A stretch of 64,000 nt of DNA, from positions 37,888,671-37,952,670 of the forward strand of contig AP025040.1 of assembly GCA_036186865.1 (NCBI GenBank). Direction: 5' to 3'. Position numbers and translations under genes: made by a program. Position 1 is the first letter of the stretch; each line of letters opens with the position of its first letter. The notes beneath the pieces were generated by a model that was not told where the DNA came from, made no database searches, and saw only the letters and a list, made by a program, of their open reading frames with translations. Origin of the DNA: Eustoma russellianum (Eukaryota; Streptophyta; Magnoliopsida; Gentianales; Gentianaceae). Positions 34,401 through 45,400 of the stretch are shown here, piece after piece.

Positions 34401-34402
<2 letters not shown>

Positions 34403-34832
34403 ACCGGTTATACACCGTCTAATCCTATTCTCTTCTCCCCTTTTATTTACTGTTGATAATGGCTGCAATTAGTTCCGCCTAATCCTATCCCCTTTTTCCA
34501 TTTTATATTTCTGTTCTTTATTTATCTTCTTTGGGAGTTTAATCACCCCCAAGTTTTTAGTATCTTTATCTTATTTTCAGTTTTTATTTTTTCTTGCTTA
34601 CTTTATCTTTCTTGAATATCATATGCATCTTATTTCTATTAGATCTTCTTTGTATAAACTACTAGATTCGTGGGTATCTTGGGGGTGATTAAACTCCCAA
34701 AGAAGATAAATAAAGGACAGAAATATAAAAGGGAAGAAGGAGATAGGATTAGGGGAACTAATTCGAGTCATTATAAACAGTAAATAAAAGGGGAGAAGGG
34801 AATAGGACTAGGCGGTGTATAACTGGCCAATA
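34399..34832. repeat. Inverted repeat, 155-bp arms, 124-bp spacer
   Basis: Left arm 34399-34553 and right arm 34678-34832 are reverse complements at about 90% by eye, with shared words CCCAAAGAAGATAAATAAA and ACAGTAAATAAAAGGGGAGA. RNA from either strand would fold into a long hairpin. Confidence 0.85.
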
Positions 34833-34852
34833 CAGCACAGGATCATGGACAA

Positions 34853-35536
34853 GTGGTACACTTTACTCTTCTCTTTCGGCCTATACAGTTTACTTTTGTC
34901 TTATCGGTGGTTTATGCCAAGCATACGCTGTCTTTACATCGCACTTTATGGCATTCAATGTGTACGTTCTCGGAACATTCCACATTACCTTGGATACTTG
35001 GAGGTGATTTCAATACTTTTCGCTCCCTTGAAGATCATGACGGTCGCTCCCAACCTTCTCTCATAGCATTACAAGATTTCAATGAATGCATTGAATCTTG
35101 TTCTCTTATGGCACCGCAGTTTACCAGGCCACGTTTTACTTGGGTGGACGGCAGGGGTCTTAGACGCGTAAGAAGGCGATTGGATTGGATTTTTGTCAAT
35201 TCCTCTTTCAATGATGTCTTTGACGATATGCAGCTCACACATCTCACACGAGCTTCCTCAGATCACTCGCCTTTATTATTCATTTGTCGGAAACAGTTGT
35301 TTCAGGGCCTCCGCCCTTTTTGCTTTCTAGATTCTTGGCTCTTACATCCAGACTTCTATAATTATATGAAGAATGCATGGACCTCTTATCCTACCACAGG
35401 AGGTATGTATGGTTTCTATAATAAATTATCACGCCTAAAGAAGGACATCCAACGATGGAATAAAGAAATTTTCGGCAATATATTTACCAACCTCATGCAA
35501 GCAAAATCTAACCTCACTCGTGCTGAGGGCAACTGA
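34853..35536 (+). pseudogene. LINE endonuclease (APE-type), partial
   Basis: The open frame has VVYAKHTLSLHRTLWHSM, then WILGGDFNTFRSLEDHDG (Asp and Asn of the endonuclease fold), RRRLDWIFVN and a terminal SSDHSPLL with the catalytic SDH. The N-terminal part of the domain is missing. A TGA at 35534-35536 ends it; the linker to RT continues at 35564. The endonuclease would nick target DNA to prime reverse transcription. Confidence 0.85.
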
Positions 35537-35563
35537 GACTCTGACCCATCGGACGAGAATCGT

Positions 35564-37264
35564 ATGACATACCATAGTGCAAAAGCTGAGTACCAACGGG
35601 CCTCTACATATGAACTGCACTTTTGGAAACAAAAAGCGCGGGTGCGCTGGCTAAAAGAAGGTGATGCAAACAGGCGCTATTATCACTCTATTGTCAAAGG
35701 TCGGAGGATGCAACAACACATCCAGCAAATTAACGCCACTACTGGAGAACAATGCACCACACCCAAAACCATCATGGCAGAAGCGGTGACATTCTATACT
35801 GCCCTATTCGCTTATGAGACAACACAAAATTATGAACCAATTCTGTGCCACATCCCATAGTTAGTGACTGCTGATGATAACTCCATACTTATACAATTGC
35901 CAACAGAAGAGGAGGTGAAACAGGCACTTTGGCATTTAGATCCTCAAAGCGCAGCAGGGCCAGATGGTTTTCATGGCAATTTCTATCGCTCATACTGGTC
36001 TGTCATACATACTGTTGTTCTTAAAGCAGTGCAGGAATTTTTCCTCGGAGTTCCACAGCCAGCTGTCATGGCTAGTGCCCTCATAACCTTGATTCCCAAG
36101 AAGCAGCCTCCCACAACATTTAGTGATTTCCGACCAATATGCTTAACAAATTTCCTGAGTAAAGTATGTACAAGAATTATTGCTTCTCGTTTGAATACGC
36201 TACTGCCAAAGCTAATATCTCCCGAGCAGACGGGTTTCCTACCAGGTTCGGACATCTCCACGCAGGTGTTAATGGCACGTGAAATGATACATATGCTAGA
36301 TAAGGGCAGTTCTCAGCTATGTTTGAAGCTTGATATGATGAAGGCATTTGATAGGGTCAGCTGGGAATATCTAGAATTTCTCCTGCACAGCTTCGGATTC
36401 TCTGGTTTCTTTTGTCGGATTATTTTAAATCATTTACGTGCAACAACATTGTCCGTCTTAATTAATGGACAACCATCCCCCACGTTCCGTCCATATAGAG
36501 GAGTCAAGCAGGGAGACCCTTTATCCCCCCTGCTTTTCATTCTATCATCAGAGGGCTTTAGCAGAGGACTAAAAGCACTGGTTGCATCGGGTACAATACA
36601 TCCCTTTCGTCTTGGCAAATTCCCTTTCACTATTACACATTTAGCTTATGCGGATGATCTTCTAGTGTTTCTAAAGGGCACACAGAGAAATTTACAGCGA
36701 TTCCATGCTTTCTTAACACAATATGAGGCAGCCTCTAGACAAAAAGTGAATTATCAAAAGAGCAATTTAATTCCATCCTCCGTTGTATCAAATCATCAGC
36801 GCCGTAATTTTGCCGCTCTTCTCAATATGCAATGCACAGGTTTTCCTTTTCGATATCTTGGATCTTATTTGCATAAAGGCATCAACCGAGCACGGTTTTG
36901 CACTCCATTATTACAGCATGTAGACTCACGCCTCCAGGGATGGCAATCCCGCTTACTCTCTTCTGCTGGTCGTCTTGTTCTGCTACGTTCAGTCATCTCG
37001 GCAATACCTTTACACATTATGGCAGTAGAAGCCCTTCCAAGGTCAGTGATCAAAATCATACATAGGAAGATGGCAGCATTTTATTGGGGACGCCGACATC
37101 ATTGGGTTGCCTGGAGCACTATCATAAAACCGCGTGAAGAGGGCAGACTAGGCCTTCGAGATCTTAATGCACTTCAACAAGCCTATCATTGTCGCATATG
37201 GTGGTCCTATCAGCAACATTGCACCCTTTGGAGCAAGTACATGCACGTCAAATATGGTCGTTGA
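35564..37264 (+). pseudogene. LINE reverse transcriptase (466-codon open stretch)
   Basis: 35564-35860 covers the linker with KARVRWLKEGDANRRYYHS, then a TAG at 35858-35860. 35864-37264 is open for 466 codons and is the best-preserved RT in the window. It has AAGPDGFHGNFYRSYW, DFRPICLTNFLSKVCTRII, LKLDMMKAFDRVSWEYLE (motif A), GVKQGDPLSPLLFIL (motif B) and FTITHLAYADDLLVFL with the catalytic YADD. It ends at a TGA at 37262-37264 within the thumb region. All core RT motifs are present, although the whole protein is broken on both sides. Confidence 0.9.
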
Positions 37265-38400
37265 GGCGATTCTACTCCTCGTCTATACGACTCGCCCATA
37301 TGGAAGAACATTTGTCGTATTCACTCATTATGCCTTGCCCAAACTGAGGGGCAAGAGGACCATCTCAGATGGCTTCCAACGGCGTCAAGCGAATTCTCAT
37401 TACGTTCGGCTTATGATATATGTCGCACACCCAGTCCTGCACTGCTATCGAGACGAAATTTATTTGGTTCAAGTATCACTCTCCTGTTACTCAAATTTTT
37501 TTGTGGCGTATCTTTCACTCGGCATTACCTTTTGAGGATTACATTGGCAGATATATTACCTCCCGGCCTTTGCAATGCCCTTTCTGTAAGAAGCATCAAC
37601 CACGGTTGATCACATATTCATATACTGCTCGTGCATTAGTTCTATTTGGCAGTATTTTGCTGGTGAGTTGCTTTGTCCCTCTCCGTCATCGCTTCCTCTC
37701 CGTCAATATTTATTATCCTGGTGGTGCCGATCTACTTTCTCTTCACTCTCGGGTGTTTTAAAATTGTTGTTCTGTCGATTATTGTTTACAATATATGGCA
37801 CGCTTATTCGTCTTTAACATATGGAGATAAGCACAACTTCTCGGTCTCCTCTTTTCAGGCTTCTGTCAATTATGACATTGCTATGTGGAGTAAAACAATT
37901 GCCAGATCTAAACTAGCGACTGGACCTTTGCCGCAATTTGTTTGGTTTCCCTCGCCACAGCCGCTGCGTCCTATATTGGTGCGTTGGCATACTCCACCTT
38001 CGGGTAGATTCCAAATTAAATATTGATGCGGCGGTAGGCAGACATTATAATGCAGGAGGGGCTATTTTGCGTGATCACGCCGGTTCATGTGTGGGGGCAG
38101 TCTCCTTCCACCTCCCCCCAGTACACCTCTAAATGCTGAAATACAATCTGCTTTATTCGGATTATTCTACTTCCTTCCGCTGTATCGCTCACTAATTCTG
38201 GAGACGGATTGTTCACATCTGGCGTCACGTCTCTTGCGGAAAAGCTTGGTTCATGGCAATTACCATCTTCGCTTGCTTCATATATTAACACACCTTCATG
38301 ACTGGACTTTCAGCATATTTATAGGGAGGCAAATATGGATGCCCATTATCTTGCTCAACATGCAATGTTGAACCCTCGGACACAAGTTTACACTTCTCAC
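37265..38400 (+). pseudogene. LINE zinc-binding RVT segment and RNase H, frameshifted
   Basis: 37380-37760 encodes, in two frames, a zf-RVT-like stretch. 37985-38370 encodes an RNase H domain in pieces: NIDAAVGRHYNAGGAILRDH (first Asp), then NAEIQSALFGL (Glu) and LILETDCSHLASRLL (Asp). Plant L1-type LINEs often carry such a C-terminal RNase H that removes RNA from the hybrid. Several frameshifts separate the parts. Confidence 0.7.
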
Positions 38401-39165
38401 ACGCTTCCCCCATTAGTGTGTGGCTCCATTTCGTTGGATCTCTCTACAGCTCATTTACGTGTTCCTTAATCAAGTCTTCTGAATGGATTGGCACACATTT
38501 CATTTCTCTGCCTGTATCCAGCGGGATGCAGGCAGACTTGGTATGATTTATATTTCATTGGTGCGACGGTTTTTGATGTGCTCAATTGTCACTTTTAATG
38601 TTGTTTTTCTCCTAACATGTGCATGGTTTGGATGCCTCCTCTGGATGGCATACATACCCGCGGCGGATGAGACAACATGTCTCCCTTACTCTTCTCAGTT
38701 GTTTTTGGCGATGACCAATGACGGCGAATTAAGCGGCTATTCACTCTGGTCGTTGTCTGTGTTTTTCAACACAGGCAACGTTGGTGCGTTTTCTTATAAT
38801 CTGCTATTTATTCATTATACACCACTCTGATTTATTATTTCATTTGCATCATTTAGCCTCACATCTGTCTTTCTTTGGTTATGGTGGACTTCACTGCAAA
38901 TATTCTTGATGAGGATGTCACCGCTTTGCTTCAAGCCGAAATAGGGCGCTATCTTGGATTTATCTACCACCAGCCGTTGCCCATGAACAGCGTCAACAAA
39001 TCTTCCATGCCAACGAGCCAACAATGTTTTTTACTATACACCATTCACTTCTATGTATTTAAGTTTCTATAGCATCAATATCAATGACAGCCGTATAAAT
39101 ATGTACGTTTTTTCCTTCGGCAAGGTTTTATCCACAAGGGTGGTTTTAAGTAAGTAAGTAAGTGA
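38401..39165 (+). other. LINE 3' tail, non-coding
   Basis: No domain is recognised. It ends in a GTAAGTAAGTAAGT-type run. Short ORFs in 38483-39072 show no recognisable motif. Confidence 0.5.
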
Positions 39166-40409
39166 TGTTATAAGTTGTTGTATGACCAAGATACCCTCAT
39201 ATGACCGAGTCTCATGTTGCATGAAATATAGGTTTGAAAAGTTATGATATCGCATCACATGTTTCAAAAGTTCATATGCATATGAATAATAAACACGAGA
39301 CGGATGATTCCAATGACACACGTTATGTTATGTACATGATCATGTTATGTTATGCTAAGTTGTAGCGCTGTCCTGACATCGAGATCGGAGTGGTAGGTGT
39401 GAAGGGCCTACGTTTACATTATGACTGAGTATAACACCAGGTATGGGACACTGCTTCTTAGTCATGATGCGTCACCGTTAGCACATGTACATATGTTTAT
39501 GATGTTTATGTCGTACATGTACTATATAGGAAATTATTCAGTATGTTGTGCGTTATTATTCTTATGAAAAGTGCTATAGCCAATGATGAAAATGTTATGT
39601 CTTCATGTTATGAAAATGTCACGTTATGCAAGTTATGAAAATCAGGTTATGTTTATGAAAAGTCAAGTCTTATGCATCATCTCATGATCGTGTCACCTTA
39701 GGTATGGTTAAAATATTTGTAAGTTATTATGCCCTTAAGTTGATTAAGGAAGACTAAGTATGAAGATGTGAAGACTATAAGTTATGACCTTAGTATGATA
39801 TGGATTAGTATGTAAGTATGGCCAGGTATGCTAGGGATGGATTGAAGAAGAAAGTTATGATTTCTACGATATGATGTAAATTCTTATGTTCTGTTCCATT
39901 CTTGTATCATGCTGCTTTATTTGTAAACGGAGATGTGCTTATTTATGTTCGTTATTATGATATCATTATTTGTCACCCTGTCTCCCCATGCATGATCCAC
40001 ATGACATATCTAGTAGGACTACTTGCTGAGCGATTATGTTGGCTATCGCTCATACTTGCCTTATCACATTACAGAGGATAGGGACCCTGATGCCTTGTTC
40101 ATTGAGGAAGGACCCCGACTAAAGTACCCATGAGCTGAGATGTAGGCCGGAGTTATGTATTTGATATGTTGGGCTTTACTTTATTATGATGTACTTAGAC
40201 TATCTTGAGACATTGTACTTCATGATTTGTACGCACCAGGACGATTTGTATTATTATGCATGTCATGAGTTTATCATTATTTTGCTTCTGCTATTTCGAA
40301 TTACGATTCATGGCGACATGCACATATATAGTATCGACGCCTTGTACTTCTCGTAGTAGAGTATGGCGGGAGCACCGTGCCAAAACCCTATTCTAGGCAG
40401 GGCGGTACA
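39166..40409 (+). mobile_element. Gypsy LTR tail (F4-related), + strand
   Basis: It ends GGCGGTACA at 40409 after the shared terminal module TTGTACTTCTCGTAGTAGAG and GGCGGGAGCACC. It has one clear GTATAACACC motif near 39430, ACTTGCTGAGCGATT near 40020 and an acidic frame stopping at 40133. The left boundary against the LINE tail is approximate. No PBS follows; the next bases are caulimovirid-like sequence. Confidence 0.75.
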
Positions 40410-41462
40410 TTTAATGTGCTAGAACTAGAGGCTTTATCTTTTTCCCTAGTTGAGGAGCTTCTAGCAAAGCTTCATTTTTTAGTTCCATAGATTAATTTGC
40501 TCCAGCCTTGGAGGGATAAAGGCTATTTGGTGTATTGAAGGCCGTCCACCACTTGATATAAAATTTTCTCTTTATTACAGGAACCATGCTTGTTCAGAAC
40601 TTCCATGGTATATTCAGAACTTCCAAACGCATTCTGTTGATTTTATATCTGTAATGAAATCAACTTTTATTACAGGAACCATGCTTACTTTATCTTCTTC
40701 ACCTGGATTTTTATAAGGAATAGCTTCTATGGGATTTCCAGAAAAATCAACTTTTATTCCTCAAAGAGGTGGATGATTGGAGGCTATCTTCTTTTGTGAT
40801 GTGAGAGTTGCCCTTGTTTTTGGTTGTTTAGTTATTGGAGTTATCTTTTTAAAAAAAATTATATTATTTTGTGAAGCATATATTTCAAACCAATCAAAAA
40901 AGAACATGTTTATTTTATGAATATTAATAAATTCATAGTATTGCTCTTGAATTTGTTTTCTAGTATTGTGGTAATGTCTAAAAAACCATTCTCTTTTATC
41001 CATATTTTCGGTATTATAAAATTCATTGTGTAAGAGACTTTTGTTTACTACAAGTTCTTTTTCTATGACATTTAGTTCATTTTCAATATTTTCCGTTATT
41101 GCAGACTAGGTTGGACTATTTGGTGGACTATATTCCAATCTAGAATAAACCGGTCTAGGATCTCCGTAGAATAATTGGCTTTTTTAAAAGAGGAATTCTT
41201 ATAGTCAACATCTGATGTTGAAAACCTATGTTTTTGACATGGAACATTTATCACAAATGATATTTGTGAAAATCTTCCAATATTTATTGTGCTAGAACTG
41301 GAGGCTTTATCTTTTTCCCTAGTTGAGGAGCTTCTAGCCAAGCTTAATTTTACAGATCCATCATTTAATTGTCTTATTTTAGTTATCTCTATATTTAGTT
41401 GATGTTTTTCTTGGTCTATGGCTTTCACTACTCCTTCTATGATCCATTCTTCTGGAAGATTA
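40410..41462 (-). pseudogene. Caulimovirid-like polyprotein remnant, rearranged
   Basis: Minus-strand frames at 41096-41428 and 40761-41003, with further coding potential at 40640-40760, resemble proteins encoded by endogenous plant pararetroviruses (downstream of or within the movement protein region). This rests on general recognition, not on a definitive motif. A 57-bp block at 41289-41345 is repeated at 40415-40471. Words such as TTATTACAGGAACCATGCTT occur at both 40573 and 40668, so the segment is scrambled and non-functional. Plant retrotransposon coding sequence is the alternative. Confidence 0.45.
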
Positions 41463-41995
41463 ACATCCCTTATCCCTTATCTATCTACCTTCTTCTTCTT
41501 CTTCCCCTTCCCGTAATACTCCCATAACCTCCGATTGTATCCAAGAATCCCAGAAGCCCTTCAATATTTATATCTCCAATATTTCAAGAAATATATGGTA
41601 TGATTTGATTCTTTTTAATTTTTTGTTATTTATATTTTGAGTTCTTTAATATTCTGTTATTATATATATTTTATGCATTTGGCCGGTTATATACCGCCTA
41701 ATTATAATTATTACAGTATATATATATATTGGCCGGTTATACATCGCCTAATCTTATTCCCTTTTTCCTTTTTATTTACTGTTTATAGTGGCTGAATTAG
41801 TTCCGCCTAATCATATCCCCTTCTTCCCTTTTATATTCCTAACCTTTATCTATCTTCTTTGGGAGTTTAATCACCCCAAAGTTTGTAATATCTTTACCTT
41901 ATTTTCAGTTTTTATTTGTTCTTGCTTACTTATCTTTCTTGAATATCATCTGTATCTTATTTCTATTAGATCTTCTTTGTTATAAACTACTAGAT
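41463..41995 (+). other. Caulimovirid-like non-coding region, copy B
   Basis: Direct repeat of 34090-34675 with the same order of blocks but a short AT run and no inverted arm. It lies between two minus-strand coding remnants, which suggests that a rearranged or concatenated viral-type insert produced it. Confidence 0.5.
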
Positions 41996-42289
41996 CATTA
42001 TTTGCTCTCTAAAGTCTAGTTGTTGTAGATTCTCTATAACAACTAGGAACTAGGTCTATTTTAATGCAATTTAGATAAGCTTCTATATCGAACAAAGCAA
42101 TTGTATCTATATCATAAGTGTTTGAAAATTTAATTTTGACCGTATTAGATATTTCCTAGAAGTTATTTCTCTTAGTGCGAATAAAAAATTAGATGGTATA
42201 TTTGTAAGATTTTCTATTATGTTTGTATCCTCATTAGGAGGTATATTCTGTTCTACATATATATATATATGTGTACATTTGATACACAT
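41996..42289 (-). pseudogene. Movement-protein-like fragment (caulimovirid type)
   Basis: Minus-strand coding around 42289-42005 contains an FALREITSRKYLIRS-like segment and then, after a frameshift, IDTIALFDIEAYLNC. This pattern resembles the C-terminal core of caulimovirid movement proteins. The ORF at 42107-42289 covers only the first part. 42290-42464 is AT-rich with no feature I can support. Confidence 0.4.
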
Positions 42290-42464
42290 ACGGTCATATA
42301 TGAGAAAAATGTAAACTTAGGTAAAAATGAAATAAAAAAGAGGAGTCTTAGAAGATATATGAAGAAATGAGGAAAGAAGTGAAGATGTAAATAATTATAA
42401 GAAATGTGTATAAATAAAGCGACTTTAGTTCCTTTGGTTATGTATTTCTTCATGATGATCATCA

Positions 42465-45400
42465 TGTAGCGCCCCTCCCGGGACTAGGGTCTTGGCACGA
42501 TGCACCCGCCGTACTCTACTACGAGAAGTACAAGGCTTCGATAACATACATGTATAAGAAACATGTATCGATAAGCGGAAATGAAATAACATAAGCGAAA
42601 TGAACATCAACGGAAGTACATCCTAATACATCCGCATGAGTGTCAAAAGTACATCAAGAGTACAAAATAGCGTAGTACAGAGCTGAATAACCAAAATACA
42701 GAAGAGGTTGTATCAAGCTACTAGTCAGCTCCTTGCACCTAGTCTCGAGGCTCATCTTCAATAAACTTTGGTTCAGGGTCCTGTGGATCTGCATGGTGAA
42801 ATAAAAGGGTGAGCAATAACAAATCGCTCAGCAAGTAGTTCCGCCTAGACTCGTCAAGTGGATCGTACATGGGGGCTGGGGTAATGGATGGTACAGTATG
42901 GTGTATTACAGATATTAAAATTATCAATGTAAACAGAAACAGTAAAGCATAGAGTGTGTGCGGAAATAATAAAGCAGATACCGCATCATGCATAACTATC
43001 ACAGATAGAAAGCATCCTAAAATAAACAGAATTTCCTGTGAAACGTGCGTGTCTTAACCCATAGTTACTTTGTTCTTGGATACAATCTTCTGTGGTTTAT
43101 TCTCGTCATTCTTTAATCATTCTTGGTCTTGGTTTTTCCAGATCCATGACTTAGAGCTATTAGAGGGTACATGTGACATGATCATGATATATGCATTGTA
43201 AAACTTTTTGAAAAACAACGTTTCATTTCATACATACATAAACTTGACATGACGTGAGTGGCTATAGCATTTTGCATAACATAAGAATGGTACCCACGAC
43301 ATATCGAATGATTCCCCGAGTAGCCACAACTACTGTTTATGAATCCCGATGGTCCAACCACGGTGTTACGTCATACGTACATAGGACCAACGATGATGCG
43401 TTATATCCAAGAACTTGAGTTCCAAACACGGTGTTACACTCTGCGATAACGTATTTTTCCCCTGACATCCTCCCACGGAACCAGACATCAGGCAGCTCTC
43501 CATACTGGACGTCATAGATGTAATGGAAAGGCAGAGAACCCTTACCCTGGGCAAGGTGTTACACTCAGCCTCCATATCATGCGTATATAGATAGGTAGAG
43601 AGCTCTTGTCCCAGACAAGGTGTTACACTCACCTACGGATACATGCATAAGTCATATGGAATCATTCGTCTCGCAGTACAAATTCCTTAAATCATGTAAA
43701 CTTTAAAAATATTTCGTGCATAACTCATTTTATGAACATGTTTGTAAACACAATCATTGGGATGGAAATCATGAGGACAACATGCATGAAAGAATGCTTG
43801 ACGTAGGTCTCTTTTCTGTAAATAGTTTCATGGTTATTCTTGATTGGAATTAGTACTCATTTGTGCATAAGAGTATTTGCTTAATATTTATTCAATTAGA
43901 GTTTATTACTTGGCCATTTTGTCCCCTTTTGGGCTGTGTGATATCATACATGCACAATTTAGTCCCTTGATTTGAGGTGTTAGACATTTATGCTATTTTC
44001 TCGCTTATATTACACATGTAATACTTACATTTAATTGAGAGAGTACAAATTGTTACAATCATGTTGGATTGAGCCATACTACTTGGGCCAAAAGTTGGTG
44101 TAGTCTTTTCTTAAATTTTTCTTCCTCCCTAGTGAACATTTAAGCTTGTCTTTTAATGATAATATTTTTCCATCACATATTTTACATGCACTTATATGAC
44201 TATGCTTGGATAAGGCTAATGCATGACATGGCATTAAATTTGGGCCTAGGGCCGAAATTATGCCCATTTGTATAGATTAAAGTCGTCATTTCATGTAGTG
44301 TTCTATTTTGTTCATTTTGCATACATATGGCATACAATAAATATCTAGTCACATAGAATTTGTTACATGGTTGTAATTCATCATTTTAGGTGCCAAAAGG
44401 GCCATTGGGCCGGAAATTAGTAAAGTCCATTTCTTGGAATTTCAATATTATGTAATTGTTACACTTATGGCCTTTTTCCTTTTATTTACATATCATAAAT
44501 ATGAAATATAATCCAATGGAAATTTGTAAATATATGTGGCATATTTTATGCCCCTTAGCCGAATGGAGGGGTATTTCAATATGAATTATTCAACATATAA
44601 CATTCAAGCATGATGCTAATGATGATAAAATCCATCTTCATATTTTAACTACTATAGATATTGTGATGATGATCATAATGCACATAAACATACTAAATTT
44701 TAACATGCTCAACTCACATCATACAAATATAATCATGACCACAAAGATCATGTTTATGATGATGATCTTGCTAAAAATGAACATGCAAGCACATAAAGTA
44801 CAACATCTATGGAATCACACTTTCTTAGACCATGATCATCAAGATGCACATCATGATGATGGTGATGATTTGATGGCCTATGTGGGAGAGTCATGGACCG
44901 TCCCCTATAATAAGGAAAATGGTGATGTTAACATTGATGATGTTCAAAGATGGCATCTTTGTGTACATTCATAAAGAAATGAATAGTCTTCTACCATTAT
45001 AAGACTATCATACTTTTATTTCCATGGAAATCTCTTCTACTACATATGAACATGAAGAAAATGGCATGCATGAATAAAAATGACAATGGAGAGAGTTCTT
45101 AGTACACTTTTTAGCATAGTACACTCATGTGTCTACCATTTAACATCAAAGTTTAGAAAGTATGGTGAAGGTCTCTGCTTCTTGACATGCACGGCATAAA
45201 TGGCCTATGGATGATTAAATTTCATCTTTTATGTTACATCAGAGTATTACTCTAAGTATGTTTGATGATTCCACTCAAGCAAAGTACACAAGCATCATCA
45301 ATTTCAACATGCAAACATTCTTTTCTTCAACAAAGGTTAGAGGTTTCCATTGTAGTTGCATGCATGATCCAATAGTTGATGATGAGTATACTAAACTTCA

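Larger units (their letters stand above)
34010..34838 (+). other. Caulimovirid-like non-coding region, copy A, with inverted repeat
   Basis: A CT-rich start (34080-34160) leads to sequence shared in direct orientation with 41480-41995: ATCCCAGAAGCCCTTCAATA, GGCCGGTTATATACCGCC and a TTGGGAGTTTAATCACCCC stretch. Association with minus-strand movement-protein-like remnants next to copy B suggests an endogenous pararetrovirus intergenic or leader region; this is inference. Its right part (34678-34832) is an inverted copy of 34399-34553. Confidence 0.5.
34839..39165 (+). mobile_element. L1-type LINE, 5'-truncated, with RNase H
   Basis: Coding similarity starts inside the endonuclease domain at about 34853, with no ORF1, so the copy is 5'-truncated as is usual for LINEs. 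Domains run endonuclease, RT, zinc-binding RVT segment, RNase H and a ~700-bp tail. The 3' end is placed at TAAGTAAGTAAGTAAG near 39150-39165, a short tandem tail in place of poly(A). I could not find target duplications. It lies next to caulimovirid-like sequence on the left and a gypsy LTR tail on the right. Confidence 0.8.

Noticed and set aside
38483..38830. 115-codon ORF in the LINE tail as an extra gene
   Set aside because: No recognisable domain, and it overlaps the non-coding tail of a broken LINE.
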